Shown: positions 1 through 11,198, numbered from the stretch's first letter. The stretch: DNA of 64,000 nucleotides from RI-153 sp041391225 (GCA_041391225.1 JAWKOL010000022.1:1-64000), one strand, 5' to 3'. Notes: a model not told the origin generated them from the sequence alone. Program-made: numbers and translations.

Positions 1-132
1 ATCGGCGAAAAGCTGATCATCAGCAGCGCTACCGTAAAAAACCATGTCAGCAATATCCTCAGCAAACTGGGGACAACCACCCGCACCCAGGCCGTGGCGC
101 TGGCCGTGGAACACAAGATCCTCCAAGAATGA
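1..132 (+). CDS. LuxR/NarL-type response regulator, C-terminal fragment
   Basis: Only the last 43 codons lie in the window; the gene begins upstream. The reading frame from base 1 encodes the recognition half of a LuxR/GerE helix-turn-helix (SSATVKNHVSNILSKLGTTTR, here starting near residue 8), which binds promoter DNA, followed by the usual short helix TQAVALAVEHKIL. The full protein is most likely a NarL/FixJ-type response regulator, but the receiver is not visible. A strong intrinsic terminator follows 25 bases after the stop, so this is the last gene of its transcript. Confidence 0.8.
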   Translation: MGEKLIISSATVKNHVSNILSKLGTTTRTQAVALAVEHKILQE

Positions 133-156
133 CAAGCCAAAGCAATCCCACACAGG

Positions 157-188
157 AAAGGGACGCCAGCTAATCGGCGTCCCTTTTT
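157..188 (+). terminator. Rho-independent terminator
   Basis: An 11-bp stem (AAAGGGACGCC paired with GGCGTCCCTTT) with an 8-base loop runs straight into a T tract. It follows the LuxR fragment and separates it from the next regulator. Confidence 0.85.
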
Positions 189-358
189 CATTCCACCCTC
201 AATTGCTTCTACTGGATCTCCCTACGCCCCCTATCCGCCACCTGGCCTATACGCGAATAGCCTGCTCAGCACGCTACATCGTGTGCTTTCGTTGCTATGA
301 TCTGCCCATCAGTAGAAGTTGCCGTGTTTGTTGCTCCACCCCCCCATAGGAGGAACCT

Positions 359-1120
359 ATGATTCGAGTCACAGTCGTACACGAGATTGATCTTGTCTGC
401 AACACGCTTGCGTCGGTGCTGCGCGAAGAAGCCGACATCGAAGTGGTGGGCCTGGCCTCGTCGCTGGAAGATGCGCAAGCCTGTTTGCTGGACACAGAGT
501 GCGACGTGCTGCTGCTCAACGCTGGGCGCCCCTCACGTGCGCTGCTCCAGTTCATTCATCAGAGCAGCCGCCAGGATCCGGATCTCAAAGTGCTGGTGAT
601 GGGCATCGCCAAAGCGCCAGATTTCATCATCCAGTGCTTCCAAGCAGGTACTGCCGGGTACGTCCTTCGCGATGAGACGTTGGAAGATCTCAAGCGCAAG
701 ATTCGAGCGGCTTTCAACGACGAAACCGTGCTCTGCCCCCAGATTGCGGGTGCGCTCGTGTCACGTGTGGCCGAGTTGAGCGACTTTGTGGGCGGCTTCG
801 GCGAAGACGAGGAGGGCATTGATCTGCTTCACTCTGAACTCACCCGCCGCGAGCGCGAGGTATTGGGTCACATTGAACGTGGCCACAGCAACCAGGAAAT
901 CGCCGACGCGCTGATCATCGAGGTAGGCACTGTGAAAAACCACGTCCACAACATTTTGAAGAAGCTGAATGTAGAAAGCCGCAAACATGCGGCGATTCTG
1001 GCCCGCCAGATGCTGCCCGAACCACAGCCCAAGCTGTCACCTGTCCCTGTGCAGGCTGCTACATTGCCCTACAACAATCGTTCGCTCTATCGCCGCAGTG
1101 CGGAGCGAGCGTTCATATAA
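359..1120 (+). CDS. LuxR-family response regulator with degenerate receiver
   Basis: This 253-residue protein has a CheY-like receiver fold (about 1-120), an acidic linker and a LuxR/GerE helix-turn-helix (about 163-220; TRREREVLGHIERGHSNQEI then VGTVKNHVHNILKKL). The ATG is fixed by a strong ribosome site, AGGAGG, about 5 bases upstream. The receiver has lost the phosphorylation chemistry: the usual acidic pair is H8-E9, the phospho-accepting aspartate is N54 (VLLLNAG), the Thr/Ser position is Gly (VMGIA) and the conserved lysine is Arg (YVLRD). Family knowledge therefore predicts phosphorylation-independent DNA binding, controlled by abundance or a ligand. It is a monocistronic gene with no adjacent kinase. 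The C-terminal 35 residues are a Pro/Arg-rich tail outside the family core. LuxR membership is certain; the regulon is unknown. Confidence 0.9.
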   Translation: MIRVTVVHEIDLVCNTLASVLREEADIEVVGLASSLEDAQACLLDTECDVLLLNAGRPSRALLQFIHQSSRQDPDLKVLVMGIAKAPDFIIQCFQAGTAGYVLRDETLEDLKRKIRAAFNDETVLCPQIAGALVSRVAELSDFVGGFGEDEEGIDLLHSELTRREREVLGHIERGHSNQEIADALIIEVGTVKNHVHNILKKLNVESRKHAAILARQMLPEPQPKLSPVPVQAATLPYNNRSLYRRSAERAFI

Positions 1121-1215
1121 CCCGGCCATCGCCGTTGCGTCCGACTGGATTGGTTCCCCTGTCAATTCAGTCGGGCGCAACGAACGAACCACGAACCCCT
1201 GCATCGTGAGCCTCC

Positions 1216-1249
1216 ACAAAAACCCCCACCGGCTGTCACCGATGGGGGG
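1216..1249 (-). terminator. Intrinsic terminator of the sugar ABC operon
   Basis: Read on the minus strand, a C6/G5 stem with an inner CGG/CCG helix is followed by TTTTTG. It lies about 45 bases past the stop of the MalG-like permease, as expected for the end of that operon. Confidence 0.7.
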
Positions 1250-1293
1250 ATGGCGCCACTAAACCCTCAGCATTCGTGAGTAGAGACTCTCCA

Positions 1294-2114
1294 TCAACCC
1301 TTCAACGATCCGGCCAACAGGCCGCGCATGAAGAGTTTGCCCAAGGCCAGATAGACAATGATCGTCGGCGCCGCGGCGATCAGCGCGGCCGCCATCTGCA
1401 CAGTCCACTCCACCGACCAACTGCCGGCGATGTTCTGCACAGCCACGTTCACCGGCGCCACGCGGGGATTGCTAAGCACCACGAGACCAATCAGGTAATC
1501 GTTCCAGATGGTGGTGAACTGCCACAGCAACGCACAACAGCGAAAGCCGCGCTGGAGATCGGCAGAGGATGTAACGGTAAGATGCCGAAGAAGCCACAGC
1601 CGTCGATCTTGGCCGCGTCTAGCAGTTCATTGGGGATACCGGCATAGTAACCGCGGAAAAGCAGCGCTGTGATCGGAATACCGAAGATGCAGTGTACCAT
1701 GATCAAGCCTGATACCGTACCGTACAGACCTAGCTTCTGCAATGTCAGCACCAGTGGAATCAAGATGCCCTGGTACGGCAGAAACATGCCAAGAGAAAGA
1801 GAATGGGCAGTGTATCTGCGCCGCGGAAACGCCACTTGGCGAAAATGTAACCATTCATCGAGCCGATCAGCGATGAGATCAGCGCTGCCGGAACCGTGAC
1901 AACCACGCTGCTGCGGAAGTTGGGCGATACACTGGTCACGCCTCGATCAGCCCCTCGAAGTAGATCTGGGCAATTCCCACATGCGGGTCACGCTGACATC
2001 TACAAACGGCTTGAGCGAGGTGATCACCATCACGTAGATGGGCATCAAGTAGAATGCGGCGAACGCAAGCAACACCAGGTAGATTGCGCCGCGTGTCCAT
2101 AAACGTTGGATCAT
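1294..2114 (-). pseudogene. Sugar ABC transporter permease, MalG-like (frameshifted)
   Basis: This is the second inner-membrane permease of a carbohydrate-uptake (CUT1) transporter. The start ATG (2114-2112) overlaps the stop of the upstream permease as ATGA, a classic translational coupling. The N-terminus reads MIQRLWTRGAIYLVLLAFAA, then a TM segment and YVMVITSLKP, typical of MalG-type proteins. The middle part (1491-1835) holds PYQGILIPLVL and the EAA loop that contacts the ATPase (ELLDAAKIDGCG). The tail (1294-1530) reads WNDYLIGLVVL and ends with LMRGLLAGSLKG-like sequence, the usual family C-terminus. At least three frame changes (near 1540, 1830 and 1960) break the frame. All motifs are otherwise preserved, so sequence errors are likelier than decay. 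No ATPase gene lies alongside. Confidence 0.75.
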
Positions 2115-3076
2115 CGTTCGGTCTCCCGCTGCATACTCATCAAGTACGGCAACACCAGGAAGGTCGCCAACAGCAACATCACCGCGCCGATGGCAGCGCC
2201 CAACGAGAAGCGATACGCGCCAAAGGTGGTCTGGAACATGTTGAGCGCCAGCGTGTCGATTTGCGGCTGCGCGCCGCTACCACCGATGGTGGCCACCGGA
2301 GTCGAAGACACGAATCGAGTTCATACCTGTGAGCACGATCACAGTGAACGTCACCGGCATCAGCAAAGGAATGATCACATAGCGATAGGTGGCCCATGTG
2401 CCTGCGCCATCGATGGCCGCCGCCTCACGTAACTCGAATGGAATTCCACGCAAGTAAGCCAAATAGAGCGCCATGACATACCCGGTGAGGTGCCAGGCAG
2501 CGGCAGGTAAGTGCTCGCCCAGATACCATACTTCACATTGCTTGAAGCCAATCTGGTTCGGAACCAACCCAGCCCAATGTTGGCGAAGATCAGTTGATCC
2601 CCTGTTGTTGGCTGCATCAACCAGCGCCATGCTGCACCGGTCACCACACCACTCACGGCAAAGGGAAATGAAGACGGTGCGGAAGATCGCCTCGCCTTTG
2701 ATCTTTTGATCGAGCAGGGTAGCCAACAGGAACCCAAGAGGATACACTGGCTCATAAAGCCGATGGCATAAAACAGAAGGTTGCGCATGTCGGCATGGAA
2801 ACGGCGGTCGTTTAACATCCGTATCCAGTTTTTCAGCCCGACGAAGGTGTAATCGGGGACAGCGCTCTTCCAATCCACGGTGGAGATGTAGAAAGTCCAG
2901 CCGATAAAGCCATAGATAAAAATGCCGACGGCAATGATCGAAGGCAGCAACACAATTACAGCAAGCGCCATGTCGCCGCTGAGCCAGCGTCGTTTTCTTG
3001 ACGATTGGTGGAGGGAGGCGGCCTCCCGGCCGCCCTCCCTCGAAACCGCAACTGATTTATTGGCCAAATTCCGCAT
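2111..3076 (-). pseudogene. Sugar ABC transporter permease, MalF-like (frameshifted)
   Basis: This is the first permease of the same transporter. The N-terminal part (2375-3076) has a basic cytoplasmic lead (SSRKRRWLSGD), a TM helix (MALAVIVLLPSIIAVGIFIYG) and YTFVGLKNWIRML, the family signature after TM1. The frame then shifts near 2740. The sequence GYVMALYLAYLRGIPFELREAAAIDGAG (split over 2277-2480) carries the EAA loop, and the last 66 codons (2111-2311) give the final two membrane segments ending MSMQRETER. The proposed start overlaps the last codons of the binding-protein gene by 20 bases; an internal start is possible. It is broken by several single-base shifts but complete in content. 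Confidence 0.72.
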
Positions 3077-4391
3077 CCTCCGCAGCCTGGACTAACAGCG
3101 CCAGCACGGCCTCGATGTCTCGAGTTGCCCGCAGATCGATGAGAGCCAGGTCGTAGTCGAGCAGGAAGCTCTGCTTGGCAGCCGCGCCATGCTGAAGGCT
3201 TGGCGTCAGGATGTCGGCCTTGAAGTCTTCCATCGCCGACAGCAGGTATTCGTCGTACTTGCTCAGATCAGGATCGGTGCGCGCCGGGATCGAACCCTTG
3301 ATCGGGTTGAAGCCGTCCTGGCCTTCCTGCGAACCGCATACCCGCAGCCAGTTGACAGCGTTGTCGCGATTGGCGACGCCCTTGGGCAGGCCGAACGAGT
3401 CGGAAAGCACCATGAAGTGACCGGCGGTGCCGGGACTGGGCTGCCAGTGGTAATCGGTGAAGCCCATCGACTTGAGCACACCGTGCGTCCAGTCGCCCAT
3501 CAACAGCATGGCAGAGCCTTCATCGGCGGCGAAGCGGTCGGTGATGTCGCCCCAGGCCACGCTCAAGAAGTCGCTGAAGGTGTAGTCGTAGAGGCGGTTG
3601 AGGATATCCAACGCCTGGGTGACGCCTTCGCTGTCCCATCCGGTGGCGCCGGTGAAGAGACCGCGATAAGCATCCGGCCCCATGGTGGAGAGCATGATGT
3701 TTTCCAGGTAGTGGCCGTTGAAGTTCGGATCAGCGCCGGCAATGCCGATAGCGGGGATACCGGCGGCCTTCAACTGCTCGGCGGCCACAAAGAACTCGTC
3801 CCATGTGGTCGGCGCAGCAGCTACACCGGCGGCTTCCAGCATCGACGGGCGATACCACAGCACGTTGGAACGGTGAATGTTCACCGGAACCGACCAGGGC
3901 TTGCCATCGTAAGAGGCAATGTCGATGAGATCTTGCGGGAAGACTTCGTTCCAGCCTTCTTCTTCGTAGAGCCAATCCAGCGGTTCCATGCGATCTGCGA
4001 CCACGTGGCTGTCGATCAGCTCGCGGCCCAGGTGAACCTGGAAGCTTTCCGGCGGCTGGCCACCCATCATGCGGGTTTCGAGCAGGGCTTTCATGTTGCC
4101 ACCTGGCTGACGCCACTGGCCAGCGCCGCATTGACAATCTCGACTTCGGGATACTCGCGAGCATAGATGTCATAGAGGGCCTGAAGCGCTTCCCACTTCG
4201 CCACCCGATGTCCACCACGAGAAAATCTCCAACTGACCACCCGCAGCGGCCGCGGCTTCGCCACCACCGGCGGCGGTGCGGCAGCAGGCGCCGAAGGAGC
4301 GGCGGCAGCGGCACAGGCAGCCAACCGCAGCACCGGCTGCGCCCATACCCATCACCTGCAAGAACTTACGTCGATTCATACCATTGGGCAT
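3057..4391 (-). pseudogene. Sugar ABC transporter substrate-binding lipoprotein (frameshifted near N-terminus)
   Basis: This is the extracellular solute-binding protein family 1 partner that captures the sugar and hands it to the two downstream permeases. The ATG at 4391 has AAGGAG nine bases upstream. It begins MPNGMNRRKFLQVMGMGAAG followed by AAVGC, combining a twin-arginine-type start with a lipobox, so a lipid-anchored exported protein is likely. An Ala/Pro-rich tether follows. The frame shifts twice (near 4300 and 4090). The long intact part from 4094 shows family motifs: GKPWSVPVNIHRSNVLWYRP, PTTWDEFFVAAEQLKAAGIP, and the late MLLMGDWTHGVLKSMG and FGLPKGVANRDNAVNWLRV. The ligand cannot be deduced. 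It is first in the operon, with about 310 bases of upstream DNA. Confidence 0.82.
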
Positions 4392-4703
4392 ACGTCAACT
4401 CTCCTTAATGTTTTTGGGTGGGGCCCAAAACTGATGAACAGAACAGATTCAGAACGGCTGATCACAAGGATGCAACCAGCCGGAAACTGACAGGTTCAGT
4501 GGGGGAAGGGAGTGAATGCCGGACACCGATCTGGTAAGGGAAACCTCACAGATCGCGCATGCGTCACACATCGAATCCGTAGCAAATCTTAAAAATCAAC
4601 AGCAAGGATCAGTCTTTTGAAGCAGGGAGGATAGCGCCAATATATCACAGCCAATAGACAAGAGCAAGCATCAATGGAGGGAACCCAGAACCTGTAGCGT
4701 GGA
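4392..4703. other. Intergenic region upstream of the ABC operon
   Basis: These 312 bases lie between the end of the hybrid kinase gene and the start of the binding-protein gene, both on the minus strand. The region must hold the transporter promoter. I see only a small imperfect dyad (ACTGA-N5-TCAGT, 4486-4500) that could be an operator, and no convincing -35/-10 pair or terminator. Confidence 0.4.
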
Positions 4704-7700
4704 TCAATGCTGTAACGTTTGGGCAATAAGTTGGGAGAGATGGTCGATGTCGGGTGGTTTCAGAAGCCAGCCGACCAGGCCCTGTTCTGTCAGGGAATCC
4801 AGTTCGCCCGACAGTGGATGGCCGCTTAGGACGATCACCGGCGTCGACAGTCCATGTGCGCGCATGTTGGTCAACAGTGCATCGCCGCCCATTTGCGGCA
4901 TAACAAGGTCGGTGAGCACAAGGTCGATGTCGCTATCGGGGCATTCCAATAAGGACAGCGCCTCTTTGCCGTTGCCCGCTCCGATGACAGTGTACCCAAG
5001 CATCATCAATGTGTCGGACATCGCTTCGAGCAGCGCGGCGTTGTCTTCCACAAGCAGAATGGTGGCGTCCGCGTCATTTGGCGAGACAAATGTGGGCGCG
5101 GTGGCGACTTCCGGTGTCTGCATCACAGCAGGAAGGTAGATCGAAACGGAGGTGCCGCGATCTACGTTGGATTGTACCTGGATCTCGCCCGCATGTTGTT
5201 TGATGATGCCGTATACCTGCGCCAGCCCTAGCCCTGTACCGCGCTCACGCGGCTTGGTGGTGAAAAACGGTTCAAATAAATGGGGCATCACCTCGGGCGG
5301 GATGCCGACGCCGGTGTCGCTTATCGTCAATTGGATCCAAGGTACAGCGTCCATTGCGGTGAGCGGCGCGTTTTCGTGACGCGTCAAGGTGAGGCATAAC
5401 CTGCCGCCGCGCGGCATGGCGTCCCGTGCGTTGAGGGCCAGGTTCATCACCATCTGTTGAATGCGTGTAGAATCGGCCATCACTGTGCAGTCTGCATCTG
5501 TGGCTTGGAGCTCGATCTCAATATGTTCAGGCAGGGTATGTGCCAGGAGATCGACCTGTTCTTTGAGCAGCATTTGCAGATTCACCGGACGTCGATCCAA
5601 TATCGAGCGGCGGCTGAAATCCAGGATCTGTTGAACCAGCCGTGTGGCTTGCGCCGTTTGGTTGTTGATCACATCCAGCCGCTCGCCTACCCGAGTGGGA
5701 AGCTGCGGCGTCTGCGCAGCCATCGCCCCCTGCAAGGAGAGGATGGCCAGGATATTATTAAAATCGTGGGCAATGCCCGCCGCCAGTTGACCAACCGCCG
5801 CCAGCCGTTCCTGCTGCTGAAGTTGAACGCCGATGGCGCGCTCCCGTGTCACATCTTTGAGGACGACAACCCACTTTCCGCCGATTGCCTCGTTCTGAGA
5901 CGCGTCCAGCGGGCGGGCGGTTGCTTCGTAGGTGAAAGTACCTGCGTGGATCTCATGCCAGGGCCCTTCGTGCGCCGACGTCAGCAGATCCGCCAGCGGC
6001 AGATCACCGAGGTGGGTAAGGACGTCGCCGACACCTACATTTGCAAGGGAGCGCAGCTCTCTTGCCGCGGTGGGATTGACCAGCACCACTCGTGCGTCCT
6101 GATCCAGAAGCAACACACTCTCCGGCACCGAATCGAGGATCTGGCTGATCTGCTGCGCCTGCGCCTGAACCTGTGCCAACAGACGTGCGCTTTCGGCCTC
6201 AGCCCGCTTCTGCATCGAGACATCGCGCACAAGCACCTGTACGCCTGATCTGTCTTTGTCGGTGTACGGCGTCGACACGATCTCTGCATCGATGGGTTCA
6301 CCGTCGACGCGCATGAGGATGTATTCAACGGGGTATTGTTTCGGGCCTCCGCTATACCACTGCTCGCGGCGCGCCACCAACATTGCGTGGTAGTCGGGAT
6401 GGATAACCTTGGTGATGGGCAGGCCAATCAATTGATCTGGCGATGAGGCGCCCAGCAACTTTGCCCCCGCCGGGTTCAAGAACGTAATCTTGTCGTCCAC
6501 AAAGACACCGATGCCAATCGGCGCCTGCTCTAAAAGGCTGCGGTAACGCTCTTCGCTCTCTTGCAAGGCTGCCTCGGCCTGTTTGCGCTCGGTGATGTCT
6601 GTCGCAACCGCAAAGACCATCTGATCTTCCACCGAAGCCAACGCCGACCAGGCCAATATGCGGTAGCTGCCCCCTTTGTGGCGATACCGATTTTCGAAGT
6701 AGAAGGTGTTTTTTCCGCTGCCCAACTTGGACAGCTCTTCCAGCGTGGATTCCTGGTCATCTGGATGCACCAGATCCATAAACGACGTGCCTTCCAACTC
6801 CTGGCTGGTATAGCCCAGTACGTACTCCCAGCCGCGATTCACGCGCACGATGGTGCTATCGAGCTGCGCACAAGTGTAGATTCATGGGCTGATCAAAGAA
6901 TTTATCCAGTGCATACGTCACCCAGCGGCGTTCGGTAATGTCTTCAAAGATGCCCAGAACGCCGTAGACATTGCCGTTTTCATCGGTTAGCGGCACTTTC
7001 GACGTGTCGTGCCAGTGTCGCAACCGTCGGCGGCGATGGACGATTCCAGAATGTAACTTGGGCTGTTGGGCTTCCATTACCTCACGGTCATCGGCGGCCA
7101 GGATCGGGGCGCTGTCTTGGGCCCAGGGCAGATCGAAATCGGTCTTCCGATGATTTTCGCTGGATCGCCGTAACCTGCCGCCAGGGTGAAGACACGATTA
7201 CATCCCAGGTAACGACCATCCCGATCCTTCCAGAAGATCGACTGCGGTACTGTGTTGAGAATTTGCCGCAACGCAGCTTCCTGTTGGAAAGCGCTCGGCC
7301 AGTTCAATTTCCAGTACACGTATGCGATCCACCAACACTGCGTCTGTATGCACCGCCTGCGAACGGTATGCCTTTGAGCTTTGCCATCGTACGGATCTGG
7401 GCAACCAATTCGGGGATGTCAAACTGTGTGGAGAGGAATCCATCGGCGCCGGCATCCAACGCAGCAAGGCGCCCTTCTGTGTTGCATTCGGGCGATGCCA
7501 GCACCAACACCGGGACATCGGGCGCCCCGTCTGCTGCTTTGAGCCGACGACATATCGAATGGCAGGCATCCCATCCTCGGGCAACGCCCAACACGATCAC
7601 ATCGGGATCGGTCGCCCGTGCGTCTTCGAGGATGTTGTCATCGCGCTCAGAGAGGAAAAGGTGCGCATCCTGAAAGGCAGCGTCAACAGACCGCTGCAGT

Positions 7701-7744
7701 CTGTCTACACCTGCCGAACCGAGATCGCGCACGAGAATTTTCAC
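4704..7744 (-). pseudogene. Multi-PAS hybrid sensor histidine kinase (frameshifted 5' third)
   Basis: A cytoplasmic-looking hybrid kinase of about 1,010 residues. The GTG start at 7744 is 80 bases downstream of a good promoter. Domains in order: an N-terminal receiver-like domain (7744-7370) whose aspartate is Gly (VIVLGVARG); a helical linker; PAS domains with FEDITERR, ATDITERK and VLVRDVSMQKR exits; a further PAS (DSVPESVLLLDQDARVV); HisKA with the H-box GIAHDFNNILAILS; HATPase with N-box LALNARDAMP, G1 ISDTGVGIP and G2 GTGLGLAQVYG; and a C-terminal receiver with intact acidic residues and phospho-site (LVLTDLVMP). The part from 6848 down is one intact 714-codon frame. Upstream, frame changes near 7310, 7080 and 6850 split the protein. 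No TM segment is visible, so the signal is probably intracellular. There is no adjacent DNA-binding partner on this strand. Confidence 0.82.
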
Positions 7745-7830
7745 GGGGGATCATCTCACTTTTCAGCGCTTTCGACACGAAAATGTTGACGATAGCGTAA
7801 TCAAAACATGTCGTTCTGGGCTACTACAAC

Positions 7831-7860
7831 AGTATAAAAATGCAGTTGCGCAGGCGTCAA
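7831..7860 (-). promoter_or_regulatory. Sigma-70-type promoter of the hybrid kinase
   Basis: On the minus strand TTGACG (7860-7855) and TATACT (7836-7831) are separated by 18 bases, close to consensus. It lies 87 bases before the kinase GTG and just past the stop of the upstream NTPase gene, so the kinase probably has its own transcript. Confidence 0.6.
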
Positions 7861-7900
7861 TACCGCAAATTGTCCCATCTTGCTGGCAATCCGTCGGCAA

Positions 7901-10900
7901 TTAGCGCGGCGCGATCACCTCCACCGGTAGCCAGCCTTCGACGATTTGCGCCTCGGCAAAAGGATCGATCAAAGAGACCCACAGCCACTGACCGCTGCCG
8001 AAGGTGGGCGGCCCTTCGGCCACACGCAGCACCGTCACCTGCGTACCCACCACCACGGGGCGAATCGCTTCAGCGTCCAGATCGGGGTAGATCAGCGAAT
8101 AGGTGGGCAGATCCTGTGTTTGCGGCGCCACTTGCTGAACAGCCTGACTTGCCTCTGGCACCACAACGCCACGCACAAAGGCAGATCGTCGCGCCCCTGG
8201 ACGCTGCGGTAGGCCAGATCTTCGGGCAGGCGCGCCACATCGCCGCAGTAGGTCATGCTACTGGCGCATCCAGCCTTCCGCCGCCGCGACCTGTGAGCGC
8301 GGATCCACTGCTCCGCGCCGAATTCGTCTACGCGCACGGTGCGGCCCGGGCTGAATTTGCGCAGAGTCGACGACGAGATCGCTGGTTCCGCAAAGAGCGT
8401 CAGTTCCACAGGCGGCACAATGGCGAAGAGACCACCATCGACCCAGCAGGCGTAAAGCCGCTCGAAGGCGACTTCGTGTTGCGGATGATCGACTCGTACT
8501 GCTCGGCGACGCCTGTACCGTTGTAGCCGCGGGTGAAGGCCGCCACATCATCCACAGCCAACGACGCCATCCACCCACCAGTGACCAGGTAACGGAAAAA
8601 CGCCCGATCTGGCTGGCTTCACCGGATTGGAAATCGAGCAACATCTCCTGTGGGGTGGTATAGCCGGCCCGCTCAAAGTTGAAACCCATGATCTGCACGC
8701 TGCCCATGCTGGTGGCGCGGATAGCGCCGTCTTCGTTGATGCTGCGCGCGAACTGGAACGCCGCCCACTCCGTCTGCTGGCTGGTGTGTACGGCCTGCCA
8801 CTCTGCTGTGGTGCTGGATCGCCACAGGTGATCACGCCACGGCTGATCGGGATTGAACCGGAAGAACTGATCAAAAAACGCCTGGTTATCTTCGCCGTAG
8901 AATTGGTAGAACAGGTGAACCTCGAAGCGAATGAGCAGACGCCCGTCCGCGCCGAAGCCGGCGCTGGCGCTTTCCGCCCCCACCACAGCCACCAGCGTCA
9001 CCGGATCGACGCCGTACGTCTCCGCGCCGTCGAGGATCACCTGCCCCTGCTGATTCCACACCCGCGCCACCACGGCGTCGGCATCGCTGGTCAACGCGCT
9101 GGCGGGGATCAGGGGTATCGCTGCGGCGTGGGTGAAGGCGTGGGCGTGGCGTTTGCCACCGGCGTCTGGCTCTGCACCACACGCGTCTGGATTGCCTCTA
9201 CGGTGACCAGGGCGTTCACGTTCGCCGTGGGCGAAGGCGTGAGCCGACTGTTGATGGCATCGAGGATTTCTTGCGCGCTCGGCGGTGGCTGTTCGGGGCA
9301 GCGTGGGGGTGCGCGTGGCCGTAGGCGCCAGATCGCCAGGACGTAGGCCAATCTGTTCGCCGCCTGCGTGGCGTCTCCTTGATCGCCTGCGCGGTGGCGG
9401 CCTGCGCTTCCGCTGTGCGCTGCGCCGAGGCCAGGTTGGCGCGCTGCGCCTCCACCTCGATCAGCGCCTGCGCCGCCGCCGCTGAATCCGCCTCGGCCAC
9501 AGCAAGCGCCGTGCTGCGGATGCTCAACACGGCTTCAGCAGTTTGACGCCCCTCTTCGGCGCGCTGTGCGGCCAGTTCGGAAATCCGCCGCGACTGATCG
9601 GCGAGGACGATGCTTTGGGCCTGTGCTGTGCTCAATTCGGTGAGCGCGCCTTCAAGCTGCGTCTGCTGGAAGAGAGACCACGCCGCCGCCGCGGCCAACA
9701 GCACGATGGCGAGCAGGCTGCCGGTGGTGATCAGCCGACGATTGCGCCGCACACGTCGCTCATCCTGGCGCACCGAGGCTTCGATGAACTTGCGTTGGAT
9801 CGGTGACAGCGCTTCGGGGTGTTCTTCCAGTTGACGCTGCGCCTGTTCCAGTTGGTAGCCGGTGTAAAGCTGCGTCCGCAACTCGCCGGCGGCGCGCCAG
9901 GCTTCGGCGTCCTGCGCCAGCGGCGTCTGCCGGCGGCGGTTGGCCTGCTGGATCGGCCCCACGAAACGGTCGTGGATCAGCTCGATCCAGGCGCCGCCCG
10001 CCCGCACCTCGGCGCGCAACAAGAAGCGATCCTGTAAGCGTCGCACCACGGCGTTGGGCATGCCGGCCGTGGTCTCCTCGCCCTGGTAGACGGTGCCACG
10101 CGTCCCCGCTTCGGTGATCAGCTGGGTGTCGAACCAGTTGCGCAACTGCTGCTCGGGGACGTTCAGGTTCGGATCGTCCAACACCACGGCCAGGGCGTCT
10201 TCGTAAAAGTCGGCCAGCGCCGTATCCACGTCACCTGCTTCGGCCAGATCGCCCTCGGTGATCGGCCCCAACGGGCGCTCTTTCAGGTTCTCCCAAAGCT
10301 GATAGCAGACAACCTGAAGCTGCACCGGTTCCACGTACTGCCCAAGGTGAAATTCCTGCTGCCCCGGCACGCGGATCTGGCGTAGATTGTCTACCAACTT
10401 CTCCGCTACCCCCTCCCGAAACGGACGTCCCGCCGCCTCTGCCGGGCAGCACACGGCATCCAACGCTGCGTCCACACCCATGCGCTGCATGTAGAAACGG
10501 GTGCGCATACCGCCCGCCACCGCCCGCGTGTACGGATCGAGCGAGGCGACGAAGTCCTCGCGCAGGGTGAGCACCACCCACAGCTTGGGATCCGCCGCCA
10601 TCGCCTCATCCAATTGGCGGAAGAACTCAGCACGTTCCCGCCAGCGCGTGGGATGTGTCGTGACGATCTCTTCGAACTGATCGAGGATCAAAACATGGGG
10701 TGGCTGTGTCTCATCGGGGGCAGTGTCCGCGTCGGCCATTTCGGTGGCCAGCGCTTCATCGTAGACATAGTTTTCGCCGTCCGCTGTGCGCAGGCCGCGC
10801 ATGAACTCGGTCAACGAGAGGTGGGCGAAGTGGCTCAGATCACCCTGGGCGCGGTCGCGGCTCTGATCCAACGCCAGCAGCAGATTGAAGACGTAGACAT

Positions 10901-11198
10901 TGTCCACATCGCGCACATGATCGGGCAATTCACCGCCCACACGTCCTGTGGGCAGCACCAGGTAGCCACTCTGGCGCAACTGCGGAATCAACCGCGTATT
11001 GAGCAGTGAACTCTTCCCCGCGCCCGACTGCGCGTAAAACAGCACCATGCGCTCGGCGATCACCAGCGACAGCAGATCCCGCGCCTCGCGCTCGCGCCCA
11101 AAGAAGCGCGTCGCCTCCTTGCGCATAAAGGTCCGCGGCCCCACGTAGGGGTTTTCGCCTGGTGCGATGTCTGGGGTTTGGCGTGTCGTCGTGGTCAT
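7901..11198 (-). pseudogene. nSTAND NTPase fused to N-acetylmuramidase and SH3 domains (frameshifted C-terminal half)
   Basis: The intact 5' part (11198 to about 9380) encodes a STAND-type NTPase: the entry motif NPYVGPRTF-FGRE, Walker A AQSGAGKSSLL (K62), Walker B VLILDQFEEI (D173), LTLREDF, and the winged-helix end WIELIHDRF. A TM helix follows (about 489-510), then an Ala/Gln-rich coiled coil. After frame changes near 9330 and 9110 a Thr/Pro linker leads to a peptidoglycan-hydrolase domain (8258-9094: VDPVTLVAVVGAES, DGRLLIRFEVHLFY, ATSMGSVQIMGFNFE) of the N-acetylmuramidase (DUF3380-like) family. One or two SH3-like domains end the protein (AISSSTLRKFSPGRTVRV; GSGQWLWVSLIDP). The topology suggests a cytoplasmic NTPase and an extracytoplasmic wall-cutting or wall-binding module. 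STAND NTPases are typically signal-gated switches in conflict systems; this role is inferred. It is last in the five-gene cassette. Confidence 0.8.

Noticed and set aside
3189..4166. Long plus-strand open frame of 325 codons
   Set aside because: It is antisense to the well-supported substrate-binding protein gene and encodes a His/Val/Gly-rich sequence with no motif, as expected of a shadow frame in GC-rich DNA.
5457..6248. Plus-strand open frame of 263 codons inside the hybrid kinase
   Set aside because: Antisense to PAS and HisKA motifs; no recognisable product.
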